DNA of 64,000 nt from Leptotrichia sp. HSP-536 (GTDB lineage: Bacteria; Fusobacteriota; Fusobacteriia; Fusobacteriales; Leptotrichiaceae): NCBI RefSeq assembly GCF_041199985.1, contig NZ_CP165647.1, positions 2,108,001-2,172,000 of the forward strand, read 5' to 3'. A program made the translations under genes and the position numbers. The notes under the pieces are model-generated. The model saw only the letters and a list, made by a program, of their open reading frames with translations. It was not told the DNA's origin and searched no databases. Below, piece after piece: positions 1 through 8,155 of the stretch. Positions within the stretch are counted from its first letter, which is position 1; every line of letters begins with the position of its first letter.

Positions 1-1477
1 TACTTCCTGACAATTTTTTATCCAATTTATCAACTATAATTACTTTAAATTTTACTTCATCACCAACTTTGTATTTCTTATGCTCTTTTCTGTCCCAAGA
101 AAATTCATTTCTATGGATAAATACTTCTATCCCTTTTTCCAATTCCACAAAAATTCCATAATCCTGAACATTCATAACTTTTCCAGTAAACGCATTGTCA
201 AAGTCATAAGTTTCCTCAAGAACTTCCCATCTGTCATCAAGCAGTGCCTTAGCACTTAAAGTAATTCTGTTCTTTTCATCATTAAAGTCAACTATTTTGA
301 ATTTAATCAAGTCTCCAGCTTTATATTTTGATGTCAAGTTTGATTCTCTTTTGTATGACAAGTCAGAAACGTGTAAGAGTCCGTCAATGTCTTTTTCCAA
401 CGAAATCAATAATCCAAAATCAAATACTTCTGTTATCGGTTTTTCAATAATGTCTCCAATGTGATATTTTTCCTTCACTGTATTCCAAGGATTTTCTGAC
501 AATTGTTTTACGCTTAATTTAACATTTTTCTTTTCATTTTCAATTTGAATAATTTTTGCTAAAAATTTATCACCTTCCTTGTAATTTTTCAGCTCTTTTG
601 CCCCATTGTGCCAAGCAAGTTCTGAAATATGTACAAATCCTGAATTTCCATCAACTGTTACAACAATTCCAAAGTCAAGAACATCTTTTACAGCCGCTTC
701 AACTACATCGCCTACATTATGACTTTGTGCAAAGTTTATCCAAGGATCTTCTGACAGCTGTTTTATGCTTAATTTTAATCTATTTTTTTCAGCATCTTTT
801 TCAATGATCTTAGCACTGATTTCATCACCTATTTTATATTTTTCAGTCAAATTGTCAACTTGCTCCCAAGAAACTTCTGAAATATGAATAAATCCACTTG
901 TCGCTTCCAAATCCAAAATAATTCCAAAGTCAAACACTTCCTTAACTTTCCCTGTAACAACATCTCCAATATTTACGCTTTCAAAATATTTTTCTTCTTC
1001 GAGCTTTATTAAATCACTTCTTGACACAGTGATATTGCTTTTATTTTTTTCTTTTATTAAAAATTTGAATTTTTGTCCTGTATAATCTTTATCTTTTTCG
1101 AATCTTGCAAGTGAAAATGGCAAAAATGCTTCATTTTTCCCAATTCTTACTGTATATCCACCTTTAATTTTTTTAGAAATTTCTCCAGTTACAACATCAT
1201 CCACATTAAACGATGCCAATTCTTTTGCCTTGTCCAATATAAATTTTGAAACGATAATATTATCATCATCTTCTCTTAAAACTTTTACTTCAATTTTATC
1301 TCCAATTTCAAAATCTTTTACTTCATGAGCATAAATTCTTCCTTCTTTTTTAGCATTTAAATCCAGAAATCCATAATCCAATTCTTTTCGTGTAATCACT
1401 CCTTCAACTACATCTCCAGATTTTTTTTTCTCTGGTAAATAATCTTCCAATAATACTTCAAATTCTCTTTCGTTCAT
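1..1477 (-). CDS. rpsA: 30S ribosomal protein S1 (partial, C-terminus beyond window)
   Basis: S1 binds mRNA on the 30S subunit and helps translation start. The reading frame is open for 492 codons from the ATG at 1477 to the window edge, so the C-terminus is missing. Six OB-fold S1 domains are visible in order, several with the typical pattern V-G-D-V-V ... F-D-F-G ... S-G-F-I-H-I-S-E (for example FDFGIILDL and GFIHISEVSW). The frame is closed upstream by a TGA at 1505-1507, which limits start choices. Seeing six domains fits a true ribosomal S1 rather than a one-domain S1 RNA-binding protein. The start has no close Shine-Dalgarno; an AGGGAG lies about 36 nt upstream with a hairpin between (separate entry). 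Confidence 0.9.
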   Translation of the reverse strand, partial: MNEREFEVLLEDYLPEKKKSGDVVEGVITRKELDYGFLDLNAKKEGRIYAHEVKDFEIGDKIEVKVLREDDDNIIVSKFILDKAKELASFNVDDVVTGEISKKIKGGYTVRIGKNEAFLPFSLARFEKDKDYTGQKFKFLIKEKNKSNITVSRSDLIKLEEEKYFESVNIGDVVTGKVKEVFDFGIILDLEATSGFIHISEVSWEQVDNLTEKYKIGDEISAKIIEKDAEKNRLKLSIKQLSEDPWINFAQSHNVGDVVEAAVKDVLDFGIVVTVDGNSGFVHISELAWHNGAKELKNYKEGDKFLAKIIQIENEKKNVKLSVKQLSENPWNTVKEKYHIGDIIEKPITEVFDFGLLISLEKDIDGLLHVSDLSYKRESNLTSKYKAGDLIKFKIVDFNDEKNRITLSAKALLDDRWEVLEETYDFDNAFTGKVMNVQDYGIFVELEKGIEVFIHRNEFSWDRKEHKKYKVGDEVKFKVIIVDKLDKKLSGS

Positions 1478-1520
1478 TTTGCACTTCAGAACTGTCTCTT
1501 TTGTTCAGTTCTTCTCCCTT
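1478..1520 (-). promoter_or_regulatory. rpsA translation-initiation leader: SD, hairpin, then ATG
   Basis: On the minus strand a purine-rich AAGGGAGAAG (1511-1520) is followed at once by 7-bp perfect arms AGAACTG (1506-1512) and CAGTTCT (1488-1494), then 10 nt to the ATG. If the hairpin folds, the Shine-Dalgarno is brought to normal distance from the start codon. Pairing is read from the sequence; the regulatory role is inferred, by analogy with self-regulated rpsA leaders. Confidence 0.45.
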
Positions 1521-1820
1521 CTTTTTATTTAATTTTTATCTATAGTAAAACTATTTAAAAATCAAATTTTAAAAATTTTGATTCTAAAAAAGTTTGAATA
1601 CATTATAAAAATTCCATTAGTATACTTAACGACGTGAACTATTTCTCACTTATCCTTATAAGCCAAAATAAGTATTTTTAGAAAACTATTTGTTTTCAAC
1701 AAACGAATGACCTATTAAACTCAAAGGATTGTTTTTGCACTGTTTACCAATATTTTAACATTGTACTGTTATCTTACTGTAATATAATTCTCCAACAATT
1801 TTAATTTGAATTTTTCATAA
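1521..1820. other. Non-coding spacer between rpsA and the HPr-like gene
   Basis: No supported gene. It should hold the rpsA promoter: a minus-strand TATAAT at 1602-1607 is the best -10, but its -35 (TTAAGT, 16-bp spacer) is weak. An AT-only near-palindrome spans about 1560-1584. A small TTTGTT/AACAAA hairpin lies near 1690-1704. No terminator is obvious for the HPr-like gene. Confidence 0.5.
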
Positions 1821-2114
1821 TTATTTTTCAAAAAACTTATCAATTTCAATTAACTGCCTTAATTCTTCCAGTAATTTCCCTTCTTCTTCGGTACTCCCTC
1901 CATTCTCTGAAACTGTCCTAAGTTTCAGTTTTTCTCTTTCGGCAGCACCTAATGTCATTATACCCATTACATTTTTTCCATCAATAACTTCATTTTCCCC
2001 AATTTTTTCTATTTCCAGTTTCACATTATATTTTTTGGCAATATTAACAATGAGAGCCGCTGGTCTTGCATGAAGTCCCTGTTCGTTCTTTACTTCCACA
2101 ATTATTTCCTTCAT
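1821..2114 (-). CDS. HPr-family phosphocarrier protein
   Basis: Small (97 aa) phosphocarrier that takes phosphate from PEP via Enzyme I onto a histidine and passes it to sugar-specific EIIA. The active-site motif G-L-H-A-R-P-A-A places the phosphorylated residue at His15. The second helix region G-K-N-V-M-G-I-M-T-L-G matches the regulatory Ser46 loop of HPr, but the serine is Asn48 here. HPr kinase/phosphorylase could therefore not modify it in the usual way. A good AGGAGAAG site precedes the ATG. It lies 20 bp downstream of the CGGC-domain gene on the same strand, so the two are probably co-transcribed. It may be the general PTS HPr or a paralogue; no other PTS gene is in the window. Confidence 0.85.
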   Translation of the reverse strand: MKEIIVEVKNEQGLHARPAALIVNIAKKYNVKLEIEKIGENEVIDGKNVMGIMTLGAAEREKLKLRTVSENGGSTEEEGKLLEELRQLIEIDKFFEK

Positions 2115-2134
2115 AATTTCTTCTCCTGATATTT

Positions 2135-2572
2135 TTATTTTTTATTTGTCTTATAAATTCCTTCCGCCCGCCTTTTAGTTGCAGTTTTTGAATGCCAGGT
2201 ATCTTCCATAATAAGTGAATCCTTAAAAGAAGTTTTAGAAACTTGCTGTTTCATATAATTTAAAAACACACATCTGGAAGAATGATGATTATCAAGTGTA
2301 ATACAGGAAGCAAAGTGGATAGCCACTTCTTCAGGGGTAATCTTGCCTTCCTTTTTTATACATTTATTTACATTCATTAAAAGAGAATTTACTCCTTTTC
2401 CATTACATCCTCCACATTGAAACATAAGAACTCTTATATCTCGATCCATCGGATATCCAGAAAATCCTCCACTTCTCTCATAAAACGATTGACTGCAATG
2501 ATAACCGCTGCAACGTCTTTTTGCAATTTCACATTGAATAATTACAGCTAATTTAATTTTTGACAAATCCAT
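2135..2572 (-). CDS. CGGC domain-containing protein (putative metal binding)
   Basis: 145 aa, no signal peptide, function unknown. It carries the Cys-Gly-Gly-Cys signature (M-F-Q-C-G-G-C-N-G-K-G) with further cysteines in C-E-I-A-K-R-R-C-S-G-Y-H-C and an F-A-S-C-I motif. This is the layout of the CGGC family, thought from its conserved cysteines to bind metal. GGGGTGAT precedes the ATG. It is the first gene of a likely two-gene unit with the HPr-like gene. The C-terminal 30 residues are basic. The family assignment is firm; any metal or redox role is inference. Confidence 0.75.
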   Translation of the reverse strand: MDLSKIKLAVIIQCEIAKRRCSGYHCSQSFYERSGGFSGYPMDRDIRVLMFQCGGCNGKGVNSLLMNVNKCIKKEGKITPEEVAIHFASCITLDNHHSSRCVFLNYMKQQVSKTSFKDSLIMEDTWHSKTATKRRAEGIYKTNKK

Positions 2573-2600
2573 AATATCACCCCAAAATAAATCTATCTAA

Positions 2601-2629
2601 ATAATATCATTTATTAAATTAAAAATCAA
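2601..2629 (-). promoter_or_regulatory. Promoter of the CGGC/HPr unit
   Basis: Minus-strand -35 TTGATT (2624-2629), 17-bp spacer, -10 TATTAT (2601-2606) with an extended TG one base before it, about 28 nt from the start codon. Confidence 0.55.
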
Positions 2630-2644
2630 TGTTTATATTCTTTT

Positions 2645-2680
2645 TTTATAAAAAAGAGAACCATTATCAAATGATTCTCT
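2645..2680 (-). terminator. Intrinsic terminator of the OmpA-family gene
   Basis: Minus-strand hairpin with 11-bp arms AGAGAATCATT / AATGGTTCTCT (one G-U pair) followed by TTTTTTAT, 40-50 bp past the stop codon. Confidence 0.75.
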
Positions 2681-2722
2681 AATTAAATATTAAAATTTAT
2701 TTTAAAATTATTAATCTGTAAA

Positions 2723-3847
2723 TTATTGATTAATAAATCTTACGTTACTAAAATCAACGTTTTGGAAGAATAATTCAACTCTTCTGTTGTTGTATCTTCC
2801 ATCAGCAGTATCGTTAGTGTCAGATGGATTACTTTCTCCTTGTCCAGTAATTGTTCCATAAGAAATTGTATTCTTCAATCCATATTCTCTTAATAATCTA
2901 GCTACATTTTGTGCTCTTGCTACTGACAATTTTTGATTGTAAGCATCTGATCCTGTTGAATCTGTATGCCCAACGAAGTCAATTGATCCACCTTCAGCAA
3001 ATTGGTTAATTACATCTGCAATAGTTCTTAAATCTCCAGCTTCTCGTTCACTAGGTTCTCTACCATCTACTTTAAATCCTCTAATTACACATTTTTTTTC
3101 ATCTGCTGAACAGCTAAATGGTAATATAGCTGTTTTTACTTTGTCAATTTGTTTTGGTTCTGGTTTTGGTTCTGGTGTTGGTACTGGTACTGGTGTTGGC
3201 ACCGGTGTTGGTACTGGAACTTCTTTTATTTGAGTTATAACTTTTGGTGTTCTGTCATTTTTTAATTGTCCAAATCTATACCCTATTCTAAGTCCTGCCG
3301 AATCAACGTAATCTCTAGTTTTTGTTTGTGATCGCAAATCTGTTATTTTATTCTTAAGACCTGATCTTTCGTAGATAGCTTCTACTGAAACTGGTCCAAA
3401 CTCAGTTCCTACTCCAGCTGCTACATATAATCCACCTGAAGTATCTAAATTTCTATTTTTAGCTTCGTGAGCAAAGTTATACCCTGCTCTTCCTAACACA
3501 TATAATGCATCATTTCCATTGTTAGTTGTGATTAAGTTAAATTTACCTAATGCATAAACTGGAGCATTTCTCATTAATTTACTATTGTCATCTCTTAATT
3601 TTAATTTTCCAGAGTTTGCAGATAATTTATATTCTGCTCCTAATCCCCATTCAAATTCACCTTGATTATCAACAATATACTCTGCACCAATTGTTGGACC
3701 ATTTTTAAGTTTTTTATCTTCTAAAGAACTATTTTCAACTCCGCTCTTCAATTTTCTGTAAAAATCATATCCACCTTTAAATTGAAATTCAGATGCTACA
3801 GCATTTAAAGCTAATAAAGCTGTTCCTAAAATAACTAATTTTTTCAT
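2723..3847 (-). CDS. OmpA-family outer membrane protein
   Basis: 374 aa in the standard OmpA layout. A cleavable signal peptide (about residues 1-18, ending ALNAVAS) is followed by an N-terminal part of alternating amphipathic strands of about 170 residues (an 8-strand barrel is likely). A Pro-rich linker V-P-V-P-T-P-V-P follows, then a C-terminal OmpA/MotB peptidoglycan-binding domain. That domain shows V-G-H-T-D-S-T-G and Y-N-N-R-R-V-E, whose Asp and Arg bind diaminopimelate in OmpA. The protein should anchor the outer membrane to the cell wall. The start is preceded by a consensus AGGAGG. It has its own promoter and terminator, so it is monocistronic. Confidence 0.9.
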   Translation of the reverse strand: MKKLVILGTALLALNAVASEFQFKGGYDFYRKLKSGVENSSLEDKKLKNGPTIGAEYIVDNQGEFEWGLGAEYKLSANSGKLKLRDDNSKLMRNAPVYALGKFNLITTNNGNDALYVLGRAGYNFAHEAKNRNLDTSGGLYVAAGVGTEFGPVSVEAIYERSGLKNKITDLRSQTKTRDYVDSAGLRIGYRFGQLKNDRTPKVITQIKEVPVPTPVPTPVPVPTPEPKPEPKQIDKVKTAILPFSCSADEKKCVIRGFKVDGREPSEREAGDLRTIADVINQFAEGGSIDFVGHTDSTGSDAYNQKLSVARAQNVARLLREYGLKNTISYGTITGQGESNPSDTNDTADGRYNNRRVELFFQNVDFSNVRFINQ

Positions 3848-3915
3848 TTTAATTCCTCCTAATTTTCATTTTTCTCTAATAAATTAGCATTGCTTTTTCC
3901 CAATTCTTGAATGTA

Positions 3916-3944
3916 ATTATACAATATTTTAAAGAAAAAAACAA
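3916..3944 (-). promoter_or_regulatory. Promoter of the OmpA-family gene
   Basis: Minus-strand -10 TATAAT (3916-3921), 17-bp spacer, -35 TTGTTT (3939-3944), about 70 nt before the ATG. Confidence 0.6.
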
Positions 3945-4208
3945 TACTTTATTATTGATATTTTTTAGTTGGTATTCCTATTTACAACTAAATAATATCA
4001 TTTTTTCGATAAAAAGTCAACAAAAAAAATTATATAAAAATTATCCATTGACCTTTATTTATGGTATATTTTTACTAAAAATCTTAATTTTATTGACTTT
4101 ATAGTCATTTATTAGTTTTTATTTTTTTATTAAAAATTTTTTATTTTTGGAATTATATTTCTTTAAAATTTATACTAAGACAAATCAATTTTATTTTGAA
4201 AATTAAGC
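3945..4208. other. Non-coding AT-rich spacer upstream of the OmpA gene and downstream of glyS
   Basis: Only the promoter above and a weak TGACT/AGTCA hairpin near 4090-4110 stand out. An open frame on the plus strand at 3907-4104 has no ribosome binding site and low-complexity hydrophobic coding, and was not accepted as a gene. No convincing terminator for glyS was found. Confidence 0.5.
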
Positions 4209-6245
4209 TTATATATGTATAGTTTTATCAATTGAATTTTCCAATTTTTTTAATAACGCTATTCTGTTACTTCTTAATTTTTCATCCTCTACATTAATAA
4301 TCACATTATCAAAAAATTGATTTATTGTATCGGCATTATTCAACAATTCTTCAATATAGCTAGAAAAATCCTTATTTTCAATACTTTCCAATTTATTGGA
4401 AAAATCAAGCAGCGCTTTTTCTTCTTTTGATTCAAATAATTCAAGGATAACATCTGTAGTTATATTTTTTTCACCTTTTACAATATTTTTTACACGTTTT
4501 AAAAGATTTATCAAAATTTCAAAGTTTTCAGTTTGTGATAATTTCAGAAGTTCAGATAATTTTTTATCCAGTTCCACAACATTGCTTTCAAGATTTATTT
4601 CATAGTTTATAAAATCTTTTTTATATTTTTCAGAAAGCACGTTAATTATTCTTTGTTTAAAAAAGTCCGTTACATCCTTCACAACATCTTTTTCTAGCAC
4701 TTTTTTATCAGCCGAAAAAATTTCATAAGCCTTTTCAATTAATTCTTTGTAGTTAAAGGATAATTTTGAATTTAATACAACTTGGATAATCCCTTGTGTC
4801 GCCCGTCTTAATGCGTAAGGATCCTTAGAACTTGTCGGTTTTAATCCAACTGAAAAACATCCGATTATTGTATCCATTTTGTCAGCTATTCCAGCAATGG
4901 CACCTTCCACCGTTATAGGCAATTTATCTCCTTGATAACGTGGCAAATAATGCTCAAAAATTCCAAGTGCCACATCTTTATCTTCGCCTTGCTTTTCAGC
5001 GTAGACCGAACCCATAAACCCTTGTAATTTTGTAAATTCCTTTTCTCCAATTACATTTGAAACAAGATCGGCTTTTGCTAAATCCACAGTTCTTATAATA
5101 TTTTCCTTCTTATCATTCAAGTTCAATTCTGAAATCAAATATTCAGCAATTTTCTCACTTCTTTTAACTTTTTCGAAAATTGTTCCCATATCCTTTTGGA
5201 AAGTAACTTCTTTTAATTTTTCGATATTGTCTGCAAATTTATTTTTCAAATCTTCATCAAAGAAGAATTTCGCATCAGCAAGCCTTGGCTCTACAACCTT
5301 TTCATTCCCTTTTTTCACAGTTTCTGAATATTCAGGCGCATTTCTTATAACAATAAATTTATTAGATAATTTACCGTCCTTATCTTTTACTGGAAAGTAT
5401 CTTTGGTGAGTTTCCAATGTAATTGTGATAATATCTTCAGGAAGCTGCAAATAATCCTTGCTAAATTCACCTTTTATTGCGTAAGGATATTCTACTACAT
5501 TAACTACTTCATCCAATAAATATTTATTGATTATCGCAGTATCTCCATCATTTTCACCATTTTCCCTTATGCTTTTCAAAATTTCTTCTCTTCTTTTTTC
5601 ACCATTTACAATAACAAAATTTTCAAGCAATATTTTTTCATAGTCAAGCGGATTATTAATCTCAATGTCCTGAGAAGCAAAATATCTCATTCCACGAGTC
5701 TTATTCCCGCCTTTTAGACCTTCAAACTCAAAAGGCAAAATTTCTCCATTGTCAAACAAAGTTACAAACCATTTAATTGGCCTTACAAACCTAAATGTTC
5801 TGTCCGCCCACTTCATTGACTTTTCAAACTCTATTTTCTTTATCGCATTTTTCAATATTTCAGGCAAAATCTCCTTAGTATTCTTTCCTGCAACAAATTT
5901 TTCAATCGAAATATATTTTCCTTTTTCATTTTCAATAATCTTTATATCATCAATCGTAGCTCCTTGCGACTTCATAAAACCTTCTCCAGCTTTCGTAAGC
6001 TGCCCATCCTTATAAGCAATCTCAACCGAAGGCCCTACGCTCTTTTTATCCAAATCATCCTGTTTTTCAGCCAAATCCTTTATAATCGCTGTAACCCTTC
6101 TAGGCGTACTAAACGATTCAATTTCTGAAAACTTAATTCTTTCAGATTTTAATTCATTTTCTATTATTTTTTTCAGATCCTTTTCCGCCTTATCCACATA
6201 TTGTGCAGGCAATTCTTCCAATCCTATTTCAAAAAGAAAATTCAT
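4209..6245 (-). CDS. glyS: Glycine--tRNA ligase beta subunit
   Basis: 678 aa, the usual length for the beta subunit of the tetrameric (alpha2beta2) bacterial glycyl-tRNA synthetase, which charges tRNA-Gly with glycine. The N-terminus L-F-E-I-G-L-E-E-L-P-A and the central K-R-M-D-T-like stretch D-K-M-D-T-I-I-G are typical. The C-terminus resembles the anticodon-binding domain. AGGAG precedes the ATG. It is the last gene of the ileS operon. Its alpha partner glyQ starts 2.8 kb upstream, separated by a two-gene insertion, although glyQ and glyS are normally adjacent or fused. Confidence 0.95.
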   Translation of the reverse strand: MNFLFEIGLEELPAQYVDKAEKDLKKIIENELKSERIKFSEIESFSTPRRVTAIIKDLAEKQDDLDKKSVGPSVEIAYKDGQLTKAGEGFMKSQGATIDDIKIIENEKGKYISIEKFVAGKNTKEILPEILKNAIKKIEFEKSMKWADRTFRFVRPIKWFVTLFDNGEILPFEFEGLKGGNKTRGMRYFASQDIEINNPLDYEKILLENFVIVNGEKRREEILKSIRENGENDGDTAIINKYLLDEVVNVVEYPYAIKGEFSKDYLQLPEDIITITLETHQRYFPVKDKDGKLSNKFIVIRNAPEYSETVKKGNEKVVEPRLADAKFFFDEDLKNKFADNIEKLKEVTFQKDMGTIFEKVKRSEKIAEYLISELNLNDKKENIIRTVDLAKADLVSNVIGEKEFTKLQGFMGSVYAEKQGEDKDVALGIFEHYLPRYQGDKLPITVEGAIAGIADKMDTIIGCFSVGLKPTSSKDPYALRRATQGIIQVVLNSKLSFNYKELIEKAYEIFSADKKVLEKDVVKDVTDFFKQRIINVLSEKYKKDFINYEINLESNVVELDKKLSELLKLSQTENFEILINLLKRVKNIVKGEKNITTDVILELFESKEEKALLDFSNKLESIENKDFSSYIEELLNNADTINQFFDNVIINVEDEKLRSNRIALLKKLENSIDKTIHI

Positions 6246-6284
6246 AATTAATTCTCTCCTTTACAAATTTACATTTTTAATTTT

Positions 6285-6890
6285 TTACATTCTTTTTTCA
6301 ATTTTTTTTACAAATTTCTCTTCAAATTCTTCTTTTGAGTAAGTGTTTACATTTTGGAAGCAGTAACCTTTGAATTTTTCAAGCCCAAAACTAATTCCCT
6401 CTTTAGGATTTGTTATTTTTTTATTATTCAAAGTTCCAAGGTTTACTATATAATTTCCCATATCTACTGCTGAAAATATATGTGGATTTTTTTCTTTATT
6501 ATAAACTAAAATATAATCTGTAATTTCTCGCAATTCTTTAAAACTTTTTCCTGTTATTTCTTGCAAAATATACATGCTTCCAATAATTTTTAATTCTAAC
6601 TGTGGCAATTCTTTTTCTTTAAAATTTTTTTCATTTGCTGAAAAACTTCCATTTTTAAATTCTATAAAAATAAATTTATTATTCTCAACATCTAAGTAAA
6701 GAGCATCATTTGTCTTAAAAGGAAACGATTGTCCTTTTAATCTTAACATTTTACTGTATCCTTTTTTAGATAAATTGTCAAAATTTATTACTTTAATTTT
6801 TTCAGAATTTGTCATATATTCTTCGTTATCTTTTGAAGTATCTTTCAGTGAAGAATTATTGTACTTTTTTAACATATCATTCATCATCAT
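6285..6890 (-). CDS. Putative PD-(D/E)XK-like nuclease, partner of the AAA ATPase
   Basis: 201 aa, no recognised family. Residues 61-81 read N-D-A-L-Y-L-D ... F-I-F-I-E-F-K-N-G. An Asp (D62), then a beta-hairpin ending in E77-x-K79 about 15 residues later, is the core pattern of the PD-(D/E)XK nuclease fold. It is followed by a helix with Q97 and K101. The first 45 residues are polar and lysine-rich. The start overlaps the last 14 nt of the upstream ATPase, so translation is coupled; M1, M2, M3 and M6 are all possible starts behind a weak TTAGG site. A nuclease role is inferred from one motif and the ATPase partner. A structural or adaptor protein remains possible. Confidence 0.5.
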   Translation of the reverse strand: MMMNDMLKKYNNSSLKDTSKDNEEYMTNSEKIKVINFDNLSKKGYSKMLRLKGQSFPFKTNDALYLDVENNKFIFIEFKNGSFSANEKNFKEKELPQLELKIIGSMYILQEITGKSFKELREITDYILVYNKEKNPHIFSAVDMGNYIVNLGTLNNKKITNPKEGISFGLEKFKGYCFQNVNTYSKEEFEEKFVKKIEKRM

Positions 6891-8112
6891 ATGTATACCT
6901 AATATTTTCTAAATCTTGAAATGGTCTCGCCATTTTTTTAAAAATTATATTTGTATTTCCAGTAATATCTTTTATAATACTGCTATTTCCTTCATTCTCC
7001 GCCACATAATATTTACATTTATCATTAATTTTATATTTTTCAGAAAATACTTCAATCGCACTCACAAAATATGGACTGTGTGTTGTAAGCAAAATATGTA
7101 TTCCAAACTCTTTTTGTAACAAAACTATCAATTCAGCAAATTTTAGTTGCCATTCTGGATGTAAATGAATTTCAGGTTCATCTAGAATTATTATACCTTT
7201 TTCTTCTAAATTCCCATTTTCAACCAATCTTTTTAAAATTGCAAAACTTTTTAATCCAGCTGACAAATTTTTTAAGTTTAATTCATTGTTGTTCTCAAAC
7301 TTATAAATCCATTTTCCTTGATAAAATTTTATTTCCCCATTAATAACTTCTTTTAGTTTTTCAGTTATTTGTTGTAAATTATTTTTTGCAATGATTTTCT
7401 CCGAAAAAGTTTTTTCATTTTTTTCTCTAACTAATTTAGTCTCTAAACTTTCTTTATGGTTCTCTAAATAATTTATATCACGCCATTTATATTCATTTAA
7501 ATTATCAATTATAAATGGATCATCAATATAAATAACTTCAGAACGTAAATTTATTTTATTTTCTATTTTAATAACTTTATTATTTTTTATTTTTAATTTT
7601 AATTCATTTTCTTTTATTTTTAAAGCAATTTCACCCAAATCATCACTCCAAATAGTATTGATTTGATTATCAAATTCATTATTTAAAATATAAGATATTG
7701 TATTTTCTAAATATTCTTCATCTTTTATATTTAAAATGTTAAATATTTTTTCTGAAACTTCTTCTAAATACTCTATAGAAATAAAATTTCTATTTTCTTG
7801 AATTAATTTAATTAACTTATTTCGATCAAATTTGTAACTTGTATCTTTTACTATTTTATCAGATATATCAATTAATATATTTACATTTTCTCTATTTAAA
7901 TTTTGCAAAAATCTCAAAAAAATATTTGTTATATCTTTAGACTTAAGTTCCAACATTTTATTATCAAAATTATAAAAACCATTAAACAAACTAAACAAAG
8001 TTTTACTAACTGTACTTTTTCCTGTATTATTCTCTCCCGCAATAACAGTTATCCCATTTATCTCAACATCAGCTTCCTTCAGTTTCCCAACATTTCTTAT
8101 CGACAATTTCAT
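6877..8112 (-). CDS. AAA/ABC-class ATPase (AAA_21/AAA_15-like, defence-type)
   Basis: 411 aa SMC/ABC-like ATPase. Walker A G-E-N-N-T-G-K-S-T is at residues 26-34 and an ABC-like signature L-S-A-G-L-K-S at 283-289. Walker B I-I-I-L-D-E-P-E lies around 307-314 (D311, E312), and T-T-H-S-P-Y-F with switch His345 follows. The middle (about 60-270) is a low-complexity helical insert. No Toprim (OLD) nuclease domain follows, so effector activity probably lies in the overlapping downstream gene. This is the architecture of ATPase subunits in two-gene antiphage systems such as Septu PtuA or PARIS AriA. An AAAGGAGG site precedes the ATG, 43 bp after glyQ. It sits between glyQ and glyS. Confidence 0.85.
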   Translation of the reverse strand: MKLSIRNVGKLKEADVEINGITVIAGENNTGKSTVSKTLFSLFNGFYNFDNKMLELKSKDITNIFLRFLQNLNRENVNILIDISDKIVKDTSYKFDRNKLIKLIQENRNFISIEYLEEVSEKIFNILNIKDEEYLENTISYILNNEFDNQINTIWSDDLGEIALKIKENELKLKIKNNKVIKIENKINLRSEVIYIDDPFIIDNLNEYKWRDINYLENHKESLETKLVREKNEKTFSEKIIAKNNLQQITEKLKEVINGEIKFYQGKWIYKFENNNELNLKNLSAGLKSFAILKRLVENGNLEEKGIIILDEPEIHLHPEWQLKFAELIVLLQKEFGIHILLTTHSPYFVSAIEVFSEKYKINDKCKYYVAENEGNSSIIKDITGNTNIIFKKMARPFQDLENIRYTYDDE

Positions 8113-8155
8113 TCCACAGTCCTCCTTTCAAAAGAAGAATCCCCCTCTTTTATGT

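Noticed and set aside
556..807. 83-codon open frame on the plus strand
   Set aside because: Antisense to the well-supported S1 domains of rpsA; composition (Leu/Gln/His-rich) is that of a shadow frame.
3907..4104. 65-codon hydrophobic open frame on the plus strand
   Set aside because: No ribosome binding site, low-complexity Ile/Leu/Lys coding from AT-rich DNA, and it overlaps the promoter of the OmpA gene on the other strand.
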